Shown here: positions 1 to 9,240 of the stretch, in pieces
Layout of the letters: every line of letters starts with the position of its first letter
How positions within the stretch are numbered: position 1 is the stretch's first letter
NCBI GenBank assembly: GCA_942490945.1
Contig: CALNYZ010000044.1
Coordinates: forward strand, 496,001 to 560,000
Length of the DNA: 64,000 nt
Reading direction: 5' to 3'
DNA from: CALNYZ01 sp942490945
GTDB taxonomy: Bacteria; Pseudomonadota; Gammaproteobacteria; UBA6429; Thiohalophilaceae
Notes under the pieces: generated by a model
Told to the model about the DNA's origin: nothing
The model's database searches: none
What the model saw: the letters and a program-made list of their open reading frames with translations, nothing else
Made by a program: the position numbers and the translations under genes

Positions 1-467
1 GCATGTTTGAGTAAACCGGTATTGCCAGCCATCAGTGCCGGCGCAAGAAAACGAAAAACCTGCCAAAACGGGTAGTTCCAGGGCATGACTGCCAACACCG
101 TACCCATGGGTTGATAGACCACCAGTGAATGACTGGCATCGGATGCGATCTCTTCATCTGCCAGAAATGACCGGGCATTATCCGCATAGTATTCACAAAC
201 ACCTGCACATTTTTCCACTTCAGCACGTGAGTCATTAATAAGTTTGCCCATTTCACGGGTGATGGTCTGGGCGTATTGCTCCTGATTTTGGCGCAACACG
301 CCTGCTGCCTTGCGCATCAGCTTGGCGCGCGCGTCAAAGCTGGTAGCCGCCCATAGTGGCTTGACCGTTGCCGCCTCGGCCAGCGCCGCTTCAATTTGTA
401 AGTCATCCCAGGCCGGAATTTCTTTTAATGTGTCACCTGTAGTGGGACTAACAACAGCAAAACTCAT
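1..467 (-). CDS. aldehyde dehydrogenase family protein (succinate-semialdehyde dehydrogenase type), 3' part cut by window edge
   Basis: N-terminal 155 residues of an NAD(P)-dependent aldehyde dehydrogenase; the catalytic Cys and Glu lie outside the window. It opens with a start like SSADH-type enzymes (SPTTGDTLKEIP) and carries the ALDH cofactor-pocket motif PWNYP at about residues 129-133. The ATG is preceded on the minus strand by a clear AAGGAGA ribosome site about six bases upstream. By family it would oxidise a semialdehyde or other aldehyde in the cytoplasm. Substrate is a guess, since the short GabD/Sad-like class acts on succinate semialdehyde but relatives differ. It is divergent from the NDUFA9-like gene at 691. 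Confidence 0.85.
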   Translation of the reverse strand, partial: MSFAVVSPTTGDTLKEIPAWDDLQIEAALAEAATVKPLWAATSFDARAKLMRKAAGVLRQNQEQYAQTITREMGKLINDSRAEVEKCAGVCEYYADNARSFLADEEIASDASHSLVVYQPMGTVLAVMPWNYPFWQVFRFLAPALMAGNTGLLKH

Positions 468-690
468 AACTTCTCCTTGGTACAGAAGGGGTACAAAAGC
501 ACATCTTCAATTGCCTGATTTATACTCGCTCGCCGGGTTTGACGGAAAATCTGGCAAAAATTCTCGACAAATATACCGACCTATTAAATCAATAGTATAG
601 ACGGCATTTTGAAGAATGTGTTTGAATAAAGAACGGCTAGCCATGATTACAAATTAGGCTAAAATATGTGCAAATTTAAGGTGTATAAGA

Positions 691-1680
691 ATGGCGACAG
701 CGACAAATAAACGCAAGATATGTGTACTGGGCGGTACCGGATTTGTCGGCCATCACCTTATTAATGAACTTGCCCGCCAGGGACATGAGGTGACAGTCAT
801 CACCCGGCATGCCGCCGCGTACCGTAATTTGCGTGTCCTGCCAACAGTCAAACTCATCGAAGCAAATGTGCATGACATGGCCGCACTGATTGAAGCCAGC
901 AGCGGCCACGATGTGCTGATCAACCTGGTGGCCATACTCAATGAGCCGCGCGATAACGGCAAAACCTTCCAGCACGTACATGTCGATCTGGCGCGCAAAA
1001 TTATTGAGACACGTCGTCATCATGGTATCAAACGTATTCTGCATATGAGTGCCCTGCACGCAGCAGCAGACGCTGCCAGTTATTATCTCAGCAGCAAAGG
1101 GCACGCCGAAGATTTGCTACATGCGGAAAAAGATTTTCAGGTCACCAGCTTTCGGCCCAGTGTCATTTTCGGGCCAGGCGACGGTTTGTTTAACCGCTTT
1201 GCCAGCTTGTTAAAACCCGCCAACTTTTCACTGCCCTTTTTGCCATTAGCCTGCGCGGCCTCGCGCTTTGCACCGGTGTATGTAAATGATGTGGTACAAG
1301 CCATGGTCAAGAGTATCAACATGCCGGAAACCATCGGCCAGCGTTATGATCTATGTGGTCCACAGGTTTACACGCTCAAACAAATTGTTGCCTACACCGC
1401 CAGTCTGGTTCACGCGCGTACCGTCATAATTGGTCTGGGAAAAACCTTGTCTGCGTTGATGGCCAATATTTTTCAACTTATGCCGTTTAAAAAGCCCCTG
1501 ACCCGTGACAACTATCGTTCATTACAAGTTGACAGTATTTGTGAGCAGAATGCATTGCAATCTGTATTCGGCATCACTCCTCACCACATTGAAGAAATCG
1601 TGCCGATGTATCTCACCTCACATAACTTGCAAAACAAATACGACCGACTGCGTCAGCAAGCACGTCGAGATCTGCCCTAA
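691..1680 (+). CDS. complex I NDUFA9 subunit family protein (atypical SDR, NAD(P)H-binding)
   Basis: A 329-residue extended short-chain-dehydrogenase-like protein. The Rossmann motif GGTGFVG is at residues 14-20, and a YxxxK-like segment (YYLSSK) is near residue 131. The pattern matches bacterial homologues of the mitochondrial NDUFA9 accessory subunit, which bind NADPH; their role in bacteria is not firmly known. The start has AAGGTG about eight bases upstream. Its stop codon abuts the cca ATG with no gap, so the two are almost certainly cotranscribed and translationally coupled. An upstream -10-like TAAAAT lies near 660. No transmembrane segment is evident. Confidence 0.85.
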   Translation: MATATNKRKICVLGGTGFVGHHLINELARQGHEVTVITRHAAAYRNLRVLPTVKLIEANVHDMAALIEASSGHDVLINLVAILNEPRDNGKTFQHVHVDLARKIIETRRHHGIKRILHMSALHAAADAASYYLSSKGHAEDLLHAEKDFQVTSFRPSVIFGPGDGLFNRFASLLKPANFSLPFLPLACAASRFAPVYVNDVVQAMVKSINMPETIGQRYDLCGPQVYTLKQIVAYTASLVHARTVIIGLGKTLSALMANIFQLMPFKKPLTRDNYRSLQVDSICEQNALQSVFGITPHHIEEIVPMYLTSHNLQNKYDRLRQQARRDLP

Positions 1681-2934
1681 ATGGAAATTTATCAGGTCGG
1701 TGGTGCAGTACGCGATGAATTACTGGGGCGCAAGATAAAAGATCAGGACTGGGTCGTCGTCGGCGCAACGCCACAAATCATGCTCGATGCAGGCTACAAA
1801 CAGGTTGGTAAGGATTTTCCGGTTTTTTTGCACCCACAAACCCGACAGGAATATGCACTGGCACGCACGGAACGTAAAACCGCGCCGGGCTATAGCGGCT
1901 TTCAGTTTGACACGTCAGCATCGATTACTCTGGAACAGGATTTAATGCGACGCGACCTGACCATCAATGCGATTGCAAAGAATGTCCAGGGTGAGTTGAT
2001 TGATCCCTATCATGGCAAGCAGGATCTGGATGCACGGATTTTGCGTCATGTGTCGCCCGCCTTTGCTGAAGACCCGGTCCGAATACTTCGGGTTGCACGC
2101 TTTGCCGCACGCTTTGCCGAGTTTAACTTCACAGTTGCCGATGAAACCATGGCACTAATGCGAGAAATGGTGAACAACGGCGAAGTCGATGCACTGGTGG
2201 CCGAACGTGTCTGGCAAGAACTGCACAGTGCGTTAACGGAGAACACCCCCAGCGTATTTTTCCAGGTACTGCGTGAATGTGGCGCGCTAAAAAAATTATT
2301 TCCGGAAATTGATCGTCTCTATGGTGTACCACAACCTGAACAGTACCATCCCGAAATCGATACTGGCGTGCATACCATGCTGGTGGTGGATCAGGCCGCG
2401 AGACTTTCTGCTGACACAAAAGTACGCTTTGCGGCACTGGTTCATGATTTGGGTAAGGGCACCACACCGAAACAGGAATGGCCGCGACATATTGCACACG
2501 AAGCCCGCGGTGTACCGCTGGTAAAAAACTTGTGCAAACGCATCAAGGCACCACGAGAGTATTGTGAGCTTGCCGTTCTGGTGACCGAACATCATCTGGA
2601 GTTTCACCGCATTGGCGAGTTAAAGCACACAACCGTACTGAAAAAACTGCAACAACTGGATGCCTTTCGCCGTCCGCAACGGTTTGAATTGTTTTTATTG
2701 GCCTGTGAAGCGGATGCCCGTGGTCGCCCCGGTTATGAAACCCGCTCACTGCCACAACCGGAATTGTTTCGCCGCTACATGCAAGCCGCGTCAAGTATCG
2801 ACATGGCGCGAATAACCGTGGAGAATACTTCCGGAGAAAACAGGTCCGGCGAACAAATCGCGCAGAACATATATCGAGCAAGATTAGATGCGATCAAGCA
2901 TATCAACATAGAAACCGTCAATCATGAAAATTAA
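1681..2934 (+). CDS. cca: multifunctional CCA tRNA nucleotidyltransferase / phosphohydrolase
   Basis: 417 residues, the length of the gammaproteobacterial class II CCA enzyme with a C-terminal HD domain. It adds or repairs the 3' CCA of tRNAs without a nucleic acid template. Visible motifs are GGAVRDELLG at residues 7-16, the metal-binding DxD (D21, D23), RRDLTINAIA near residue 90, and the HD phosphohydrolase motif HDLGKG near residue 255. The ATG follows the upstream TAA directly. The 3' end overlaps the next ORF by 11 bases. cca next to uppP and the fol genes recalls the E. coli neighbourhood of cca, bacA(uppP), folB and plsY. Confidence 0.97.
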   Translation: MEIYQVGGAVRDELLGRKIKDQDWVVVGATPQIMLDAGYKQVGKDFPVFLHPQTRQEYALARTERKTAPGYSGFQFDTSASITLEQDLMRRDLTINAIAKNVQGELIDPYHGKQDLDARILRHVSPAFAEDPVRILRVARFAARFAEFNFTVADETMALMREMVNNGEVDALVAERVWQELHSALTENTPSVFFQVLRECGALKKLFPEIDRLYGVPQPEQYHPEIDTGVHTMLVVDQAARLSADTKVRFAALVHDLGKGTTPKQEWPRHIAHEARGVPLVKNLCKRIKAPREYCELAVLVTEHHLEFHRIGELKHTTVLKKLQQLDAFRRPQRFELFLLACEADARGRPGYETRSLPQPELFRRYMQAASSIDMARITVENTSGENRSGEQIAQNIYRARLDAIKHINIETVNHEN

Positions 2935-3322
2935 TAAACAGGATATTCTCGCTGCTGTCATTGCCTTTGCATTGATTGTTACGGGTGTAGTTGTCAGCAG
3001 CAAAAAGAAGGATATGGAATTTAGCCGGAATAATTTCAGAAGCGATCTGAAAACCCGTAACAAGGTGGCGCGATATATTGTCAAACATAAAACATTGCAG
3101 GCACCCGATGTCTGCAAAAAATATTCAGTCCCTGTTGATAGTGCAAAAAACACGCACACATGTGTGCGGTATTTACTCGGCGACCCGTATAAATCGACAG
3201 ATAACAAGCTGGTTTATACCGTACTCAGTGATGAAATCGTCTTGTGGCGAAAATATCTGGTGGTGGAATTTAACAAGGATAATACAGAAGTGACTAACGT
3301 TACCCTGCAACATTTTTTGTAA
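2924..3322 (+). CDS. hypothetical membrane-anchored protein, 132 aa
   Basis: Not recognised. It has one N-terminal hydrophobic segment (about residues 8-25, ILAAVIAFALIVTGVVV) followed by KKK, so it is probably a signal-anchored protein with the remaining ~105 residues in the periplasm. Two cysteines (in VCKKY and HTCVRYL) are 16 residues apart and could form a disulfide. The start overlaps the end of cca by 11 bases, which suggests translational coupling. The 3' end overlaps the tail of the convergent VanZ-like gene by 23 bases, so no terminator separates them. Confidence 0.65.
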   Translation: MKINKQDILAAVIAFALIVTGVVVSSKKKDMEFSRNNFRSDLKTRNKVARYIVKHKTLQAPDVCKKYSVPVDSAKNTHTCVRYLLGDPYKSTDNKLVYTVLSDEIVLWRKYLVVEFNKDNTEVTNVTLQHFL

Positions 3323-3704
3323 TACGTTGTTCCAGATTCAGTAACAGAAATTTTTGCCTGCCCATGCTCAGTAAAAATGCACAAAGCGCGCCGACGCTAT
3401 TGGCAAGCATATCCAGCCATTCAAACATTCGTTCAATCTCGAATGACTGTAAAACCTCAATGAGTGCACCCATAAGTATAAACAGAACAACGCAGCGTAT
3501 TCTGATTCTGGAAGAAAAATATATCTGTGCAAACCAGAACATTAAAATAAAGTAAGCTGTGAAGTGACTGATTTTATCGAAAAAAGAAATTGAAGTTTGT
3601 ATTTTGATCGGGTCGGGCATCAGGGAAAGATAAAAAATGCATACCACAAGCAGGTAGCCAATCGACAACCATATCTTTTGATATTTCAGTTCGGCTGTTT
3701 GCAA
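3300..3704 (-). CDS. VanZ-like family membrane protein
   Basis: A small polytopic protein with the VanZ-like pattern: a first helix ending in SLMPDP, then DKISHFTAYF, GALIEVLQSF and a final DMLANSVGALCAFLL helix. VanZ homologues are inner-membrane proteins of unclear biochemical role; some confer teicoplanin resistance. No ATG is available. I chose the TTG four bases after the uppP stop, giving 134 residues, which suits the family. An alternative TTG at 3761 would give 153 residues but overlap uppP by 53 bases. Neither has a convincing ribosome site. Likely coexpressed with uppP, which is also lipid-carrier related. Confidence 0.75.
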   Translation of the reverse strand: MQTAELKYQKIWLSIGYLLVVCIFYLSLMPDPIKIQTSISFFDKISHFTAYFILMFWFAQIYFSSRIRIRCVVLFILMGALIEVLQSFEIERMFEWLDMLANSVGALCAFLLSMGRQKFLLLNLEQRITKNVAG

Positions 3705-3708
3705 CAGA

Positions 3709-4506
3709 CTACCAGAAAATATAAAACAAAAAACCACCCAGTAACAGGCGATATATAACAAACGGCATCATGCCAATGCTGTCGATCACTTTCAAAAAAT
3801 AATAAATACATAAAAATGCCACCAGACCGGAAAACAGGGAACCCAGTCCCAGTGTCATCCAGTCAACCGCCTGCGGACTTTTCATCAGCTCCAGTGCCTT
3901 ATAACCACCTGATGCAACAATTGTTGGAATGGAAAGTAAAAATGAAAATCGCGCAGCGGCGGATTGTGTCAGTCCCAGCATCAATCCCGCTGTCATGGTA
4001 ATGCCCGAACGCGAGGTACCCGGGACAAGTGCCACTGCCTGGAAACAACCAATAATGAACATGGACATAATCGACACATCATGTTCGGTGCGATTCTGTT
4101 TTCCCATCCATTGCCCAACAATCAGTAATACACCGAAAAACACTGTCGTGAACATAATCACAAGCGGCGATCGTAATGTCGTATCAATCAGATTGTTCAG
4201 CAGCAAACCGGCCACAACCACCGGGATGGTAGCAATTATAATTCCCCAAGCCAGTCGACTTTCGCCGCGAGCCTCACGAGTGACACATGACATGGTCCAG
4301 TCAATTGTCAGCGAACGTAGTTGCTTATTGAAGTACACAACGACTGCCGTCAAGGTGCCAATATGTAGCGCCACATCAAATGCCAGTCCTTGATCCGGCC
4401 AGCCCAGCAACTTCGGAATGAGAATCAGATGTGCAGAACTTGAGATGGGTAAAAATTCGGTAAGGCCCTGTACAACCGCCAGTACAATAATATGCAGTAA
4501 TTCCAT
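3709..4506 (-). CDS. uppP: undecaprenyl-diphosphatase (BacA/UppP)
   Basis: 265 residues, the normal UppP length, with about eight membrane helices. It dephosphorylates undecaprenyl pyrophosphate to regenerate the lipid carrier for peptidoglycan and other envelope polymers; overproduction gives bacitracin resistance. Both family signatures are present: GLTEFLPISSSAHL near the N-terminus (catalytic Glu and Ser cluster) and PGTSRSG in the middle, which forms the second half of the re-entrant active site. Located just downstream of the MidA-like methyltransferase on the same strand, with a 20-base gap, so probably one transcript. Confidence 0.97.
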   Translation of the reverse strand: MELLHIIVLAVVQGLTEFLPISSSAHLILIPKLLGWPDQGLAFDVALHIGTLTAVVVYFNKQLRSLTIDWTMSCVTREARGESRLAWGIIIATIPVVVAGLLLNNLIDTTLRSPLVIMFTTVFFGVLLIVGQWMGKQNRTEHDVSIMSMFIIGCFQAVALVPGTSRSGITMTAGLMLGLTQSAAARFSFLLSIPTIVASGGYKALELMKSPQAVDWMTLGLGSLFSGLVAFLCIYYFLKVIDSIGMMPFVIYRLLLGGFLFYIFW

Positions 4507-4526
4507 AAATTCCTGAAACTTGTTAA

Positions 4527-5714
4527 CTATAACTTGTGAGATAAATCATGGCTGGAAAAACCGGCCATACCTGTTGAGAGATTTTTACTGAATCCGATTA
4601 CTTTGAACAACTCCCCCATCTCATGAGGCATGACAAGCTTCTGCACTTCGCGGGATAATTTTATCCTGTTATCCGGTTCATCGTCTGACAAAGATTCAAC
4701 GATCTCCTGAAAATTATTTTCCAGTAAAAAATGTGCCTGTGATGTATAACCATCAAGCGTCAGTCCGGCTTCGACACCGGCATTGGCAATAGCCGTGAAA
4801 TCAATGTGCGCGGTCACATCCTGCAAACCGGGATAGACAAAAGGGTCGATATGCGAATGATGCTGGTAGTGACACATCAGGGTGCCCTGATGACGTTGTT
4901 CATGGTAATACTCGTGACGGGGATAGCCATAATCAATAATCAGAATCGCACCGCGTTCAATATAACCGGCAACTTCCTGCAACCAGTCTTCCGCAACAAA
5001 ATTGACTTCAGAAACATAACCGGGCTCAAGTGACATGGAAATATCCTGTTCAATTTCCCTGACACGCTGCTTTAGCCGATCATTATCACACGCGTGCTTT
5101 ACCAGGGTCAGTTCGTCCTGCATCAAGCCGACACCCAGCTCCTTCACTTCATCCTGGTATTTCCTGAACATGCACACAGGCATGGCATCCAGCACTTCAT
5201 TTGCCAGCACCACACCATTAATCTTGTCGGGTAATTCGGACAACCAGACAATTTTATTAATAAAAGCGGGTACCTGTTGTGCCAGGTACTGGTATTGCCG
5301 TTCTGCAAGATCCGGTGATACTTCGATAATACAATAACTGTCGATTTCGATGTTTATGGATTGCAGATGGTTAATGATATCGGCTGCCATCCTGCCGCGG
5401 CCCGCACCAAATTCGTAGATGACCGCGCTATCCAGTTGATGCAACACAGGCTTGATGGCATTGGCCACACATCTGGAGAACACCGATGAGATTTCCGGTG
5501 CCGTAATAAAGTCACCTGCCGCGCCTATTTTTGCCGTGCCCGCGACATAATATCCCAGTGCAGGCGCATACAAAACCTCGTGCATATAGTCTGAAAAACA
5601 AATCACGCCCTCATTTGAAGCTATATAGTCTCGCAAATGCGCATGCATGTTATTGCTATGTCGCAGCGCGTCAGCGTCGGGTTCCGGTAAGGCATGATTA
5701 TTTGTTGTGGACAT
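4527..5714 (-). CDS. MidA/NDUFAF7-like class I SAM-dependent methyltransferase (DUF185)
   Basis: 395 residues. The N-terminal signature (RDYIASNEG, then SDYMHEVLYAPALGYY and GDFITAPEIS) and the SAM-binding EFGAGRGRMAADI segment near residue 102 identify the DUF185 family. The mitochondrial member NDUFAF7 methylates an arginine in a complex I subunit; whether bacterial members do the same is not established. It is notable that an NDUFA9-like gene, another complex I-related family, lies 3 kb away. The ATG at 5714 lies 43 bases from the divergent pteridine reductase start, so the promoters overlap. Confidence 0.9.
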   Translation of the reverse strand: MSTTNNHALPEPDADALRHSNNMHAHLRDYIASNEGVICFSDYMHEVLYAPALGYYVAGTAKIGAAGDFITAPEISSVFSRCVANAIKPVLHQLDSAVIYEFGAGRGRMAADIINHLQSINIEIDSYCIIEVSPDLAERQYQYLAQQVPAFINKIVWLSELPDKINGVVLANEVLDAMPVCMFRKYQDEVKELGVGLMQDELTLVKHACDNDRLKQRVREIEQDISMSLEPGYVSEVNFVAEDWLQEVAGYIERGAILIIDYGYPRHEYYHEQRHQGTLMCHYQHHSHIDPFVYPGLQDVTAHIDFTAIANAGVEAGLTLDGYTSQAHFLLENNFQEIVESLSDDEPDNRIKLSREVQKLVMPHEMGELFKVIGFSKNLSTGMAGFSSHDLSHKL

Positions 5715-5757
5715 AGTATTATCTGAACATTAATTGGACTAATCACATGGATATAAG

Positions 5758-6516
5758 ATGAATAATAACCCGATGCTGACGGATAAGGTAGCCTTGATTA
5801 CCGGTGGGGTTCGGCGTATCGGCGCGGAAATCGCGCAAGCGCTGCATGCAGAAGGCATGCGTCTGGCACTGCACTACCGCAGTTCACGCAAGGAAGCACA
5901 GACGCTACAAAAAACACTCAATGCAAAACGGCCGGATTCGGTCGTGCTGATTCAGGCAGACTTGCTGAACCAGAACGGTTTTACTTCTCTGGTACATCAA
6001 ACGGTTGACCACTTTAAACAGCTGGATGTACTGGTAAATAATGCCTCGGCCTTCTTCCCGACACCCATCGGGAAAGCCGACGAGGATGACTGGGATGCAT
6101 TAATGAATACCAATCTTAAGGCACCGTTTTTTTTGTCACAGGCAGCTGCCCCTTTTCTGAAACGAACACAGGGCTGCATAATTAACATCGTCGACATTCA
6201 CGCCCAACGTCCTTTAAAAGAACACTCTATATATTCAATATCAAAAGCCGGTCTGGCGACCCTGACACAATCGCTGGCGCACGAACTGGGACCTGCTGTC
6301 AGAGTCAACGGGGTTTCACCCGGCGCGATATTGTGGCCGGAATCAAGTAGTGAAGTGGATGATATAACCAAGCAGCGTATTATTTCGCGCACGTTTCTGA
6401 AACGTCAGGGCAAGCCGGAAGATATTGCCCGGACGGTTTTATTTCTGGTACGCGATGCGACCTATATTACCGGCCAGATCATCACGGTTGATGGTGGACG
6501 CAGCCTGCATGGTTGA
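5758..6516 (+). CDS. pteridine reductase (SDR family, FolM-like)
   Basis: 252-residue short-chain dehydrogenase. The glycine motif is TGGVRRIG (about residues 16-23), with the arginine insertion typical of pteridine reductases that favour NADPH. NNASAFFPTPIG and the catalytic YSISKA follow. The DIHAQRPLKEH stretch before the catalytic Tyr fits PTR1/FolM-type enzymes, which reduce dihydrobiopterin, dihydromonapterin or dihydrofolate. Proximity to folB and folK supports a pterin role. Starts at ATG 5758; a second in-frame ATG is at 5773. E. coli FolM is the closest named function, but substrate preference cannot be read from sequence. Confidence 0.88.
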   Translation: MNNNPMLTDKVALITGGVRRIGAEIAQALHAEGMRLALHYRSSRKEAQTLQKTLNAKRPDSVVLIQADLLNQNGFTSLVHQTVDHFKQLDVLVNNASAFFPTPIGKADEDDWDALMNTNLKAPFFLSQAAAPFLKRTQGCIINIVDIHAQRPLKEHSIYSISKAGLATLTQSLAHELGPAVRVNGVSPGAILWPESSSEVDDITKQRIISRTFLKRQGKPEDIARTVLFLVRDATYITGQIITVDGGRSLHG

Positions 6517-6542
6517 GCAGGCCGCTGCTGGCTGTCCTTGCT

Positions 6543-8555
6543 TTAAACCTTGAACTCTTTGACCAGACTCATGAGCTGACCGGCAACCTGGTTCATTGAC
6601 TGGCTACTTGCCGCGGTCTGCTCGGCACCTTCGACTGTCTCAGCGGCAATATCCCGAATATTAATCACGTTACGATCAATTTCCGATGCCACACTGCTTT
6701 GTTCTTCGGCGGCACTGGCGATTTGCGAATTCATATCGTTGATTTGCAGCACGGCACTGGCAATCGCTTCCAACGCTGCACCGGCTTCCGCTGCCAATCG
6801 TACGCTCTCATCCGTTTTGGCATTACCCTGTTCCATCACCTGCACGGCATTTTGCGCACCCTGCTGTAATTTCTGGATCATTTGCTGAATTTCTTCGGTT
6901 GATGTCTGGGTACGACTCGCCAGTGTGCGTACTTCATCTGCCACCACTGCGAAACCACGACCCTGCTCACCGGCACGCGCCGCTTCAATTGCCGCATTCA
7001 GTGCCAGCAAATTGGTCTGTTCGGCAATGCCACGGATAACATCAAGCACGGTACCGATATTATCACTGTCTGTTTCCAGTTCCTTGATGACTTCTGTCGC
7101 GCGACCCATCTCCTGTGACAGATTATTAATTGAATCCATGGCCTGATTTACAACTCGCTTGCCGCTGTCAGAATCCGTGGTGGCCTTCTGCGTTTGTTCT
7201 GCCGCACTGGAAGCACTGCGTGCGACTTCCTGTACTGTAGCAGACATTTCGTTAATCGCCGTGGCGACCTGTTCTATTTCCATGTTTTGTCGGTTAATAC
7301 CTTCACGTGACTGATTGGAGGTAGTCTCGGCCTGGTTCGCAGCACTGGCAACCTGATTCGCGGCACTGATAACTTGTGATACCAGCGCATTGATTTTTTC
7401 TACCATGGCATTCATATTTGTCGCGATACTGCCAAGTTCATCCTGACTGTTGACCTCCGCCATACGGGTGAGGTCGCCATCGGAGATGGCATCCACGACC
7501 GTATTTAATTCATCAATACTTTCGGTCATACCCCGATACAGCCCCATATACATATAACCGGCGACCAGCATAATCACCAGCAATACCAGATACATGCTGA
7601 TAATTTCTGCATAAAATGCGTCGGCATGTTCTTTTAACAAGCCATCGAGCTCGACAATCATTTGATCATAAAGCACATAACCTGACTGAATGGTTTTACT
7701 TGCCGTATCAAAATAGTCAGCAGCCGTTATTTGTATTTTATCCGGCTTGAGCAAGTTCTGATTGGTAGAAGATTCAAGTGCCAGCGAATTATTTTTAAAC
7801 GCTGTCACCGCGGCTGCCAGTTTATTCGCAACAGGCTTGTTTGCCAAACCGACACGCTCCAGCAAATGATCGAGCTTGTTATGGGTAATCTTAATCTCAT
7901 TTACATATTCTGAAATGGAAGTGAAATCTTCCGGTGTAAACTTGCCGGCCGCTGCAACGTGTGTGCCGATGCCACGTAATTTACCCATATGATCAAGCAT
8001 ATGCGGCATTTGTACGACAGCACCATCCATCAAATAATGCGTGTCAAGTTCATGGTCGAGCAACAAACCGGATTGACCAGCGACATATTGCATGAAATCT
8101 TTTATTGCATCGATATGCCTGGAATAGTCATTAAACGCTGCGCTTGCGGAAGATGTCAGGGCGCGTTTGCTGGTTGCTTCCCAATCCTTAACCAGTTCCA
8201 TGAGTGTGCTTACGTTTACACGGTCACGATACTGCTGTTCATTGGCAAGTGCCTGCTTGTAAATTGTTTGCACCTGATTCATTTTTTCCTGTAAGCGTGA
8301 TTCAACACTCTTGTCACCGGACAAATACGCACTGCTTAAACCACGCACCTGGGCGACTGTCTGGGTTAACTGGCGCAAATCTTTTAAATAAATAACACCG
8401 ATTTGCTCATTACCCGCCTCTGATATGGTTTTTACACGATCCAGCGTAACAATCGTCGCCAGATAAAACATGGGCAGCAGAAACAACATGGCAAGCACGG
8501 TAAATTTCCATGTGATGCGCATTTTTCCCATTAACTTTATTGCCAGTGTAAACAT
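6543..8555 (-). CDS. methyl-accepting chemotaxis protein
   Basis: 670 residues. Transmembrane helix 1 is at about residues 19-39 and helix 2 at about 317-337, leaving a large all-helical periplasmic sensor of roughly 275 residues. The sensor contains a nitrate/nitrite-sensor-like or helical-bundle pattern (QVRGLSSAYLSGD). A HAMP domain spans about 338-392, and the kinase-control hairpin has its conserved tip (NLLALNAAIEAARAG) around residue 520. It would form part of a CheA/CheW array and bias flagellar rotation; no che genes are in the window. The ligand is unknown. A sigma28-like promoter lies upstream. It sits between folM-like and folK genes with no obvious functional link. Confidence 0.95.
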   Translation of the reverse strand: MFTLAIKLMGKMRITWKFTVLAMLFLLPMFYLATIVTLDRVKTISEAGNEQIGVIYLKDLRQLTQTVAQVRGLSSAYLSGDKSVESRLQEKMNQVQTIYKQALANEQQYRDRVNVSTLMELVKDWEATSKRALTSSASAAFNDYSRHIDAIKDFMQYVAGQSGLLLDHELDTHYLMDGAVVQMPHMLDHMGKLRGIGTHVAAAGKFTPEDFTSISEYVNEIKITHNKLDHLLERVGLANKPVANKLAAAVTAFKNNSLALESSTNQNLLKPDKIQITAADYFDTASKTIQSGYVLYDQMIVELDGLLKEHADAFYAEIISMYLVLLVIMLVAGYMYMGLYRGMTESIDELNTVVDAISDGDLTRMAEVNSQDELGSIATNMNAMVEKINALVSQVISAANQVASAANQAETTSNQSREGINRQNMEIEQVATAINEMSATVQEVARSASSAAEQTQKATTDSDSGKRVVNQAMDSINNLSQEMGRATEVIKELETDSDNIGTVLDVIRGIAEQTNLLALNAAIEAARAGEQGRGFAVVADEVRTLASRTQTSTEEIQQMIQKLQQGAQNAVQVMEQGNAKTDESVRLAAEAGAALEAIASAVLQINDMNSQIASAAEEQSSVASEIDRNVINIRDIAAETVEGAEQTAASSQSMNQVAGQLMSLVKEFKV

Positions 8556-8653
8556 TACAATACTCCCGATTTGATTCTGATAGCTCAGCCGGACGTCTAA
8601 TCATGAGGCAGCGAATAGCGTACAAGCCCGGAAAACAAAGCCCCGTACGGTCT

Positions 8654-8681
8654 GTTTCGGCCAATATCTGGAATGTCTTTA
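8654..8681 (-). promoter_or_regulatory. sigma28-like (FliA) promoter for the MCP gene
   Basis: On the minus strand the sequence reads TAAA, 16 bases, then GCCGAAAC. The FliA consensus is TAAA-N15-GCCGATAA, so the -35 is perfect and the -10 matches in six of eight positions, with one extra spacer base. It ends about 100 bases upstream of the MCP start codon, and chemotaxis receptors are classic FliA targets. Found by eye, so the match could be chance. Confidence 0.5.
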
Positions 8682-8739
8682 AGAATTAAGCTGCCTGCAT
8701 CCGTCAGCGAATAGCAGCCCAGGTGGTTCTATATATATT

Positions 8740-9240
8740 TCAATAACTTAGGTTTATTAGCTGCATCTTGGGCCAGTTGCTACCAACCTGCTTGAGAATA
8801 CTGTCGATACGCTGCCCAAGCTGTGGATGCAAAATGCCGGGCGCGATGTCTGCCAGGGGTGTCAGGACAAATGCATAGCGGGTGATCTCATCGCGCGGCA
8901 CATGGTAGTCATCACCCTGCTCCACCAGGTCACCGAATAACAGCAAATCAAGGTCCAGTGTCCGCGCAGAAAATTTACTTTCTTGCCGTGTGCGACCGTG
9001 TGCCGTTTCAATTTCACGTAAGGTGCGTGCAACTATCTGAACTGAATCTTCGGTGTTAAATGCAATAACCAGATTATAAAAATTATCACCTTTAAAACCG
9101 ACCGGTTCGTTCTCATAAATAGGCGATATGATTAACTCACCATAAGCAGCGCGTAAAGCCGCAATGGCAGACTGAATATTACTGGCGGGATTAATGTTAC
9201 TACCGACGCTTACATATACATCGGGCATCTCAGTTTGCAC
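8740..9240 (-). CDS. folK: 2-amino-4-hydroxy-6-hydroxymethyldihydropteridine diphosphokinase
   Basis: 166 residues. It transfers pyrophosphate from ATP to 6-hydroxymethyl-7,8-dihydropterin, the step before dihydropteroate synthase. Visible signatures are the N-terminal GSNINP, the pterin-contacting EPVGFKGDNFYN segment and the HPPK signature RTLDLDLLLFG around residues 92-102 (metal-binding Asp pair), followed by the conserved VPRDEITRYAFVLTPL. Its start overlaps the end of folB by 11 bases, so the two are translated as a coupled folB-folK pair. Confidence 0.95.
   Translation of the reverse strand: MQTEMPDVYVSVGSNINPASNIQSAIAALRAAYGELIISPIYENEPVGFKGDNFYNLVIAFNTEDSVQIVARTLREIETAHGRTRQESKFSARTLDLDLLLFGDLVEQGDDYHVPRDEITRYAFVLTPLADIAPGILHPQLGQRIDSILKQVGSNWPKMQLINLSY

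Noticed and set aside
2129..2497. 122-codon minus-strand frame within cca
   Set aside because: Antisense shadow; cca is intact and unambiguous.
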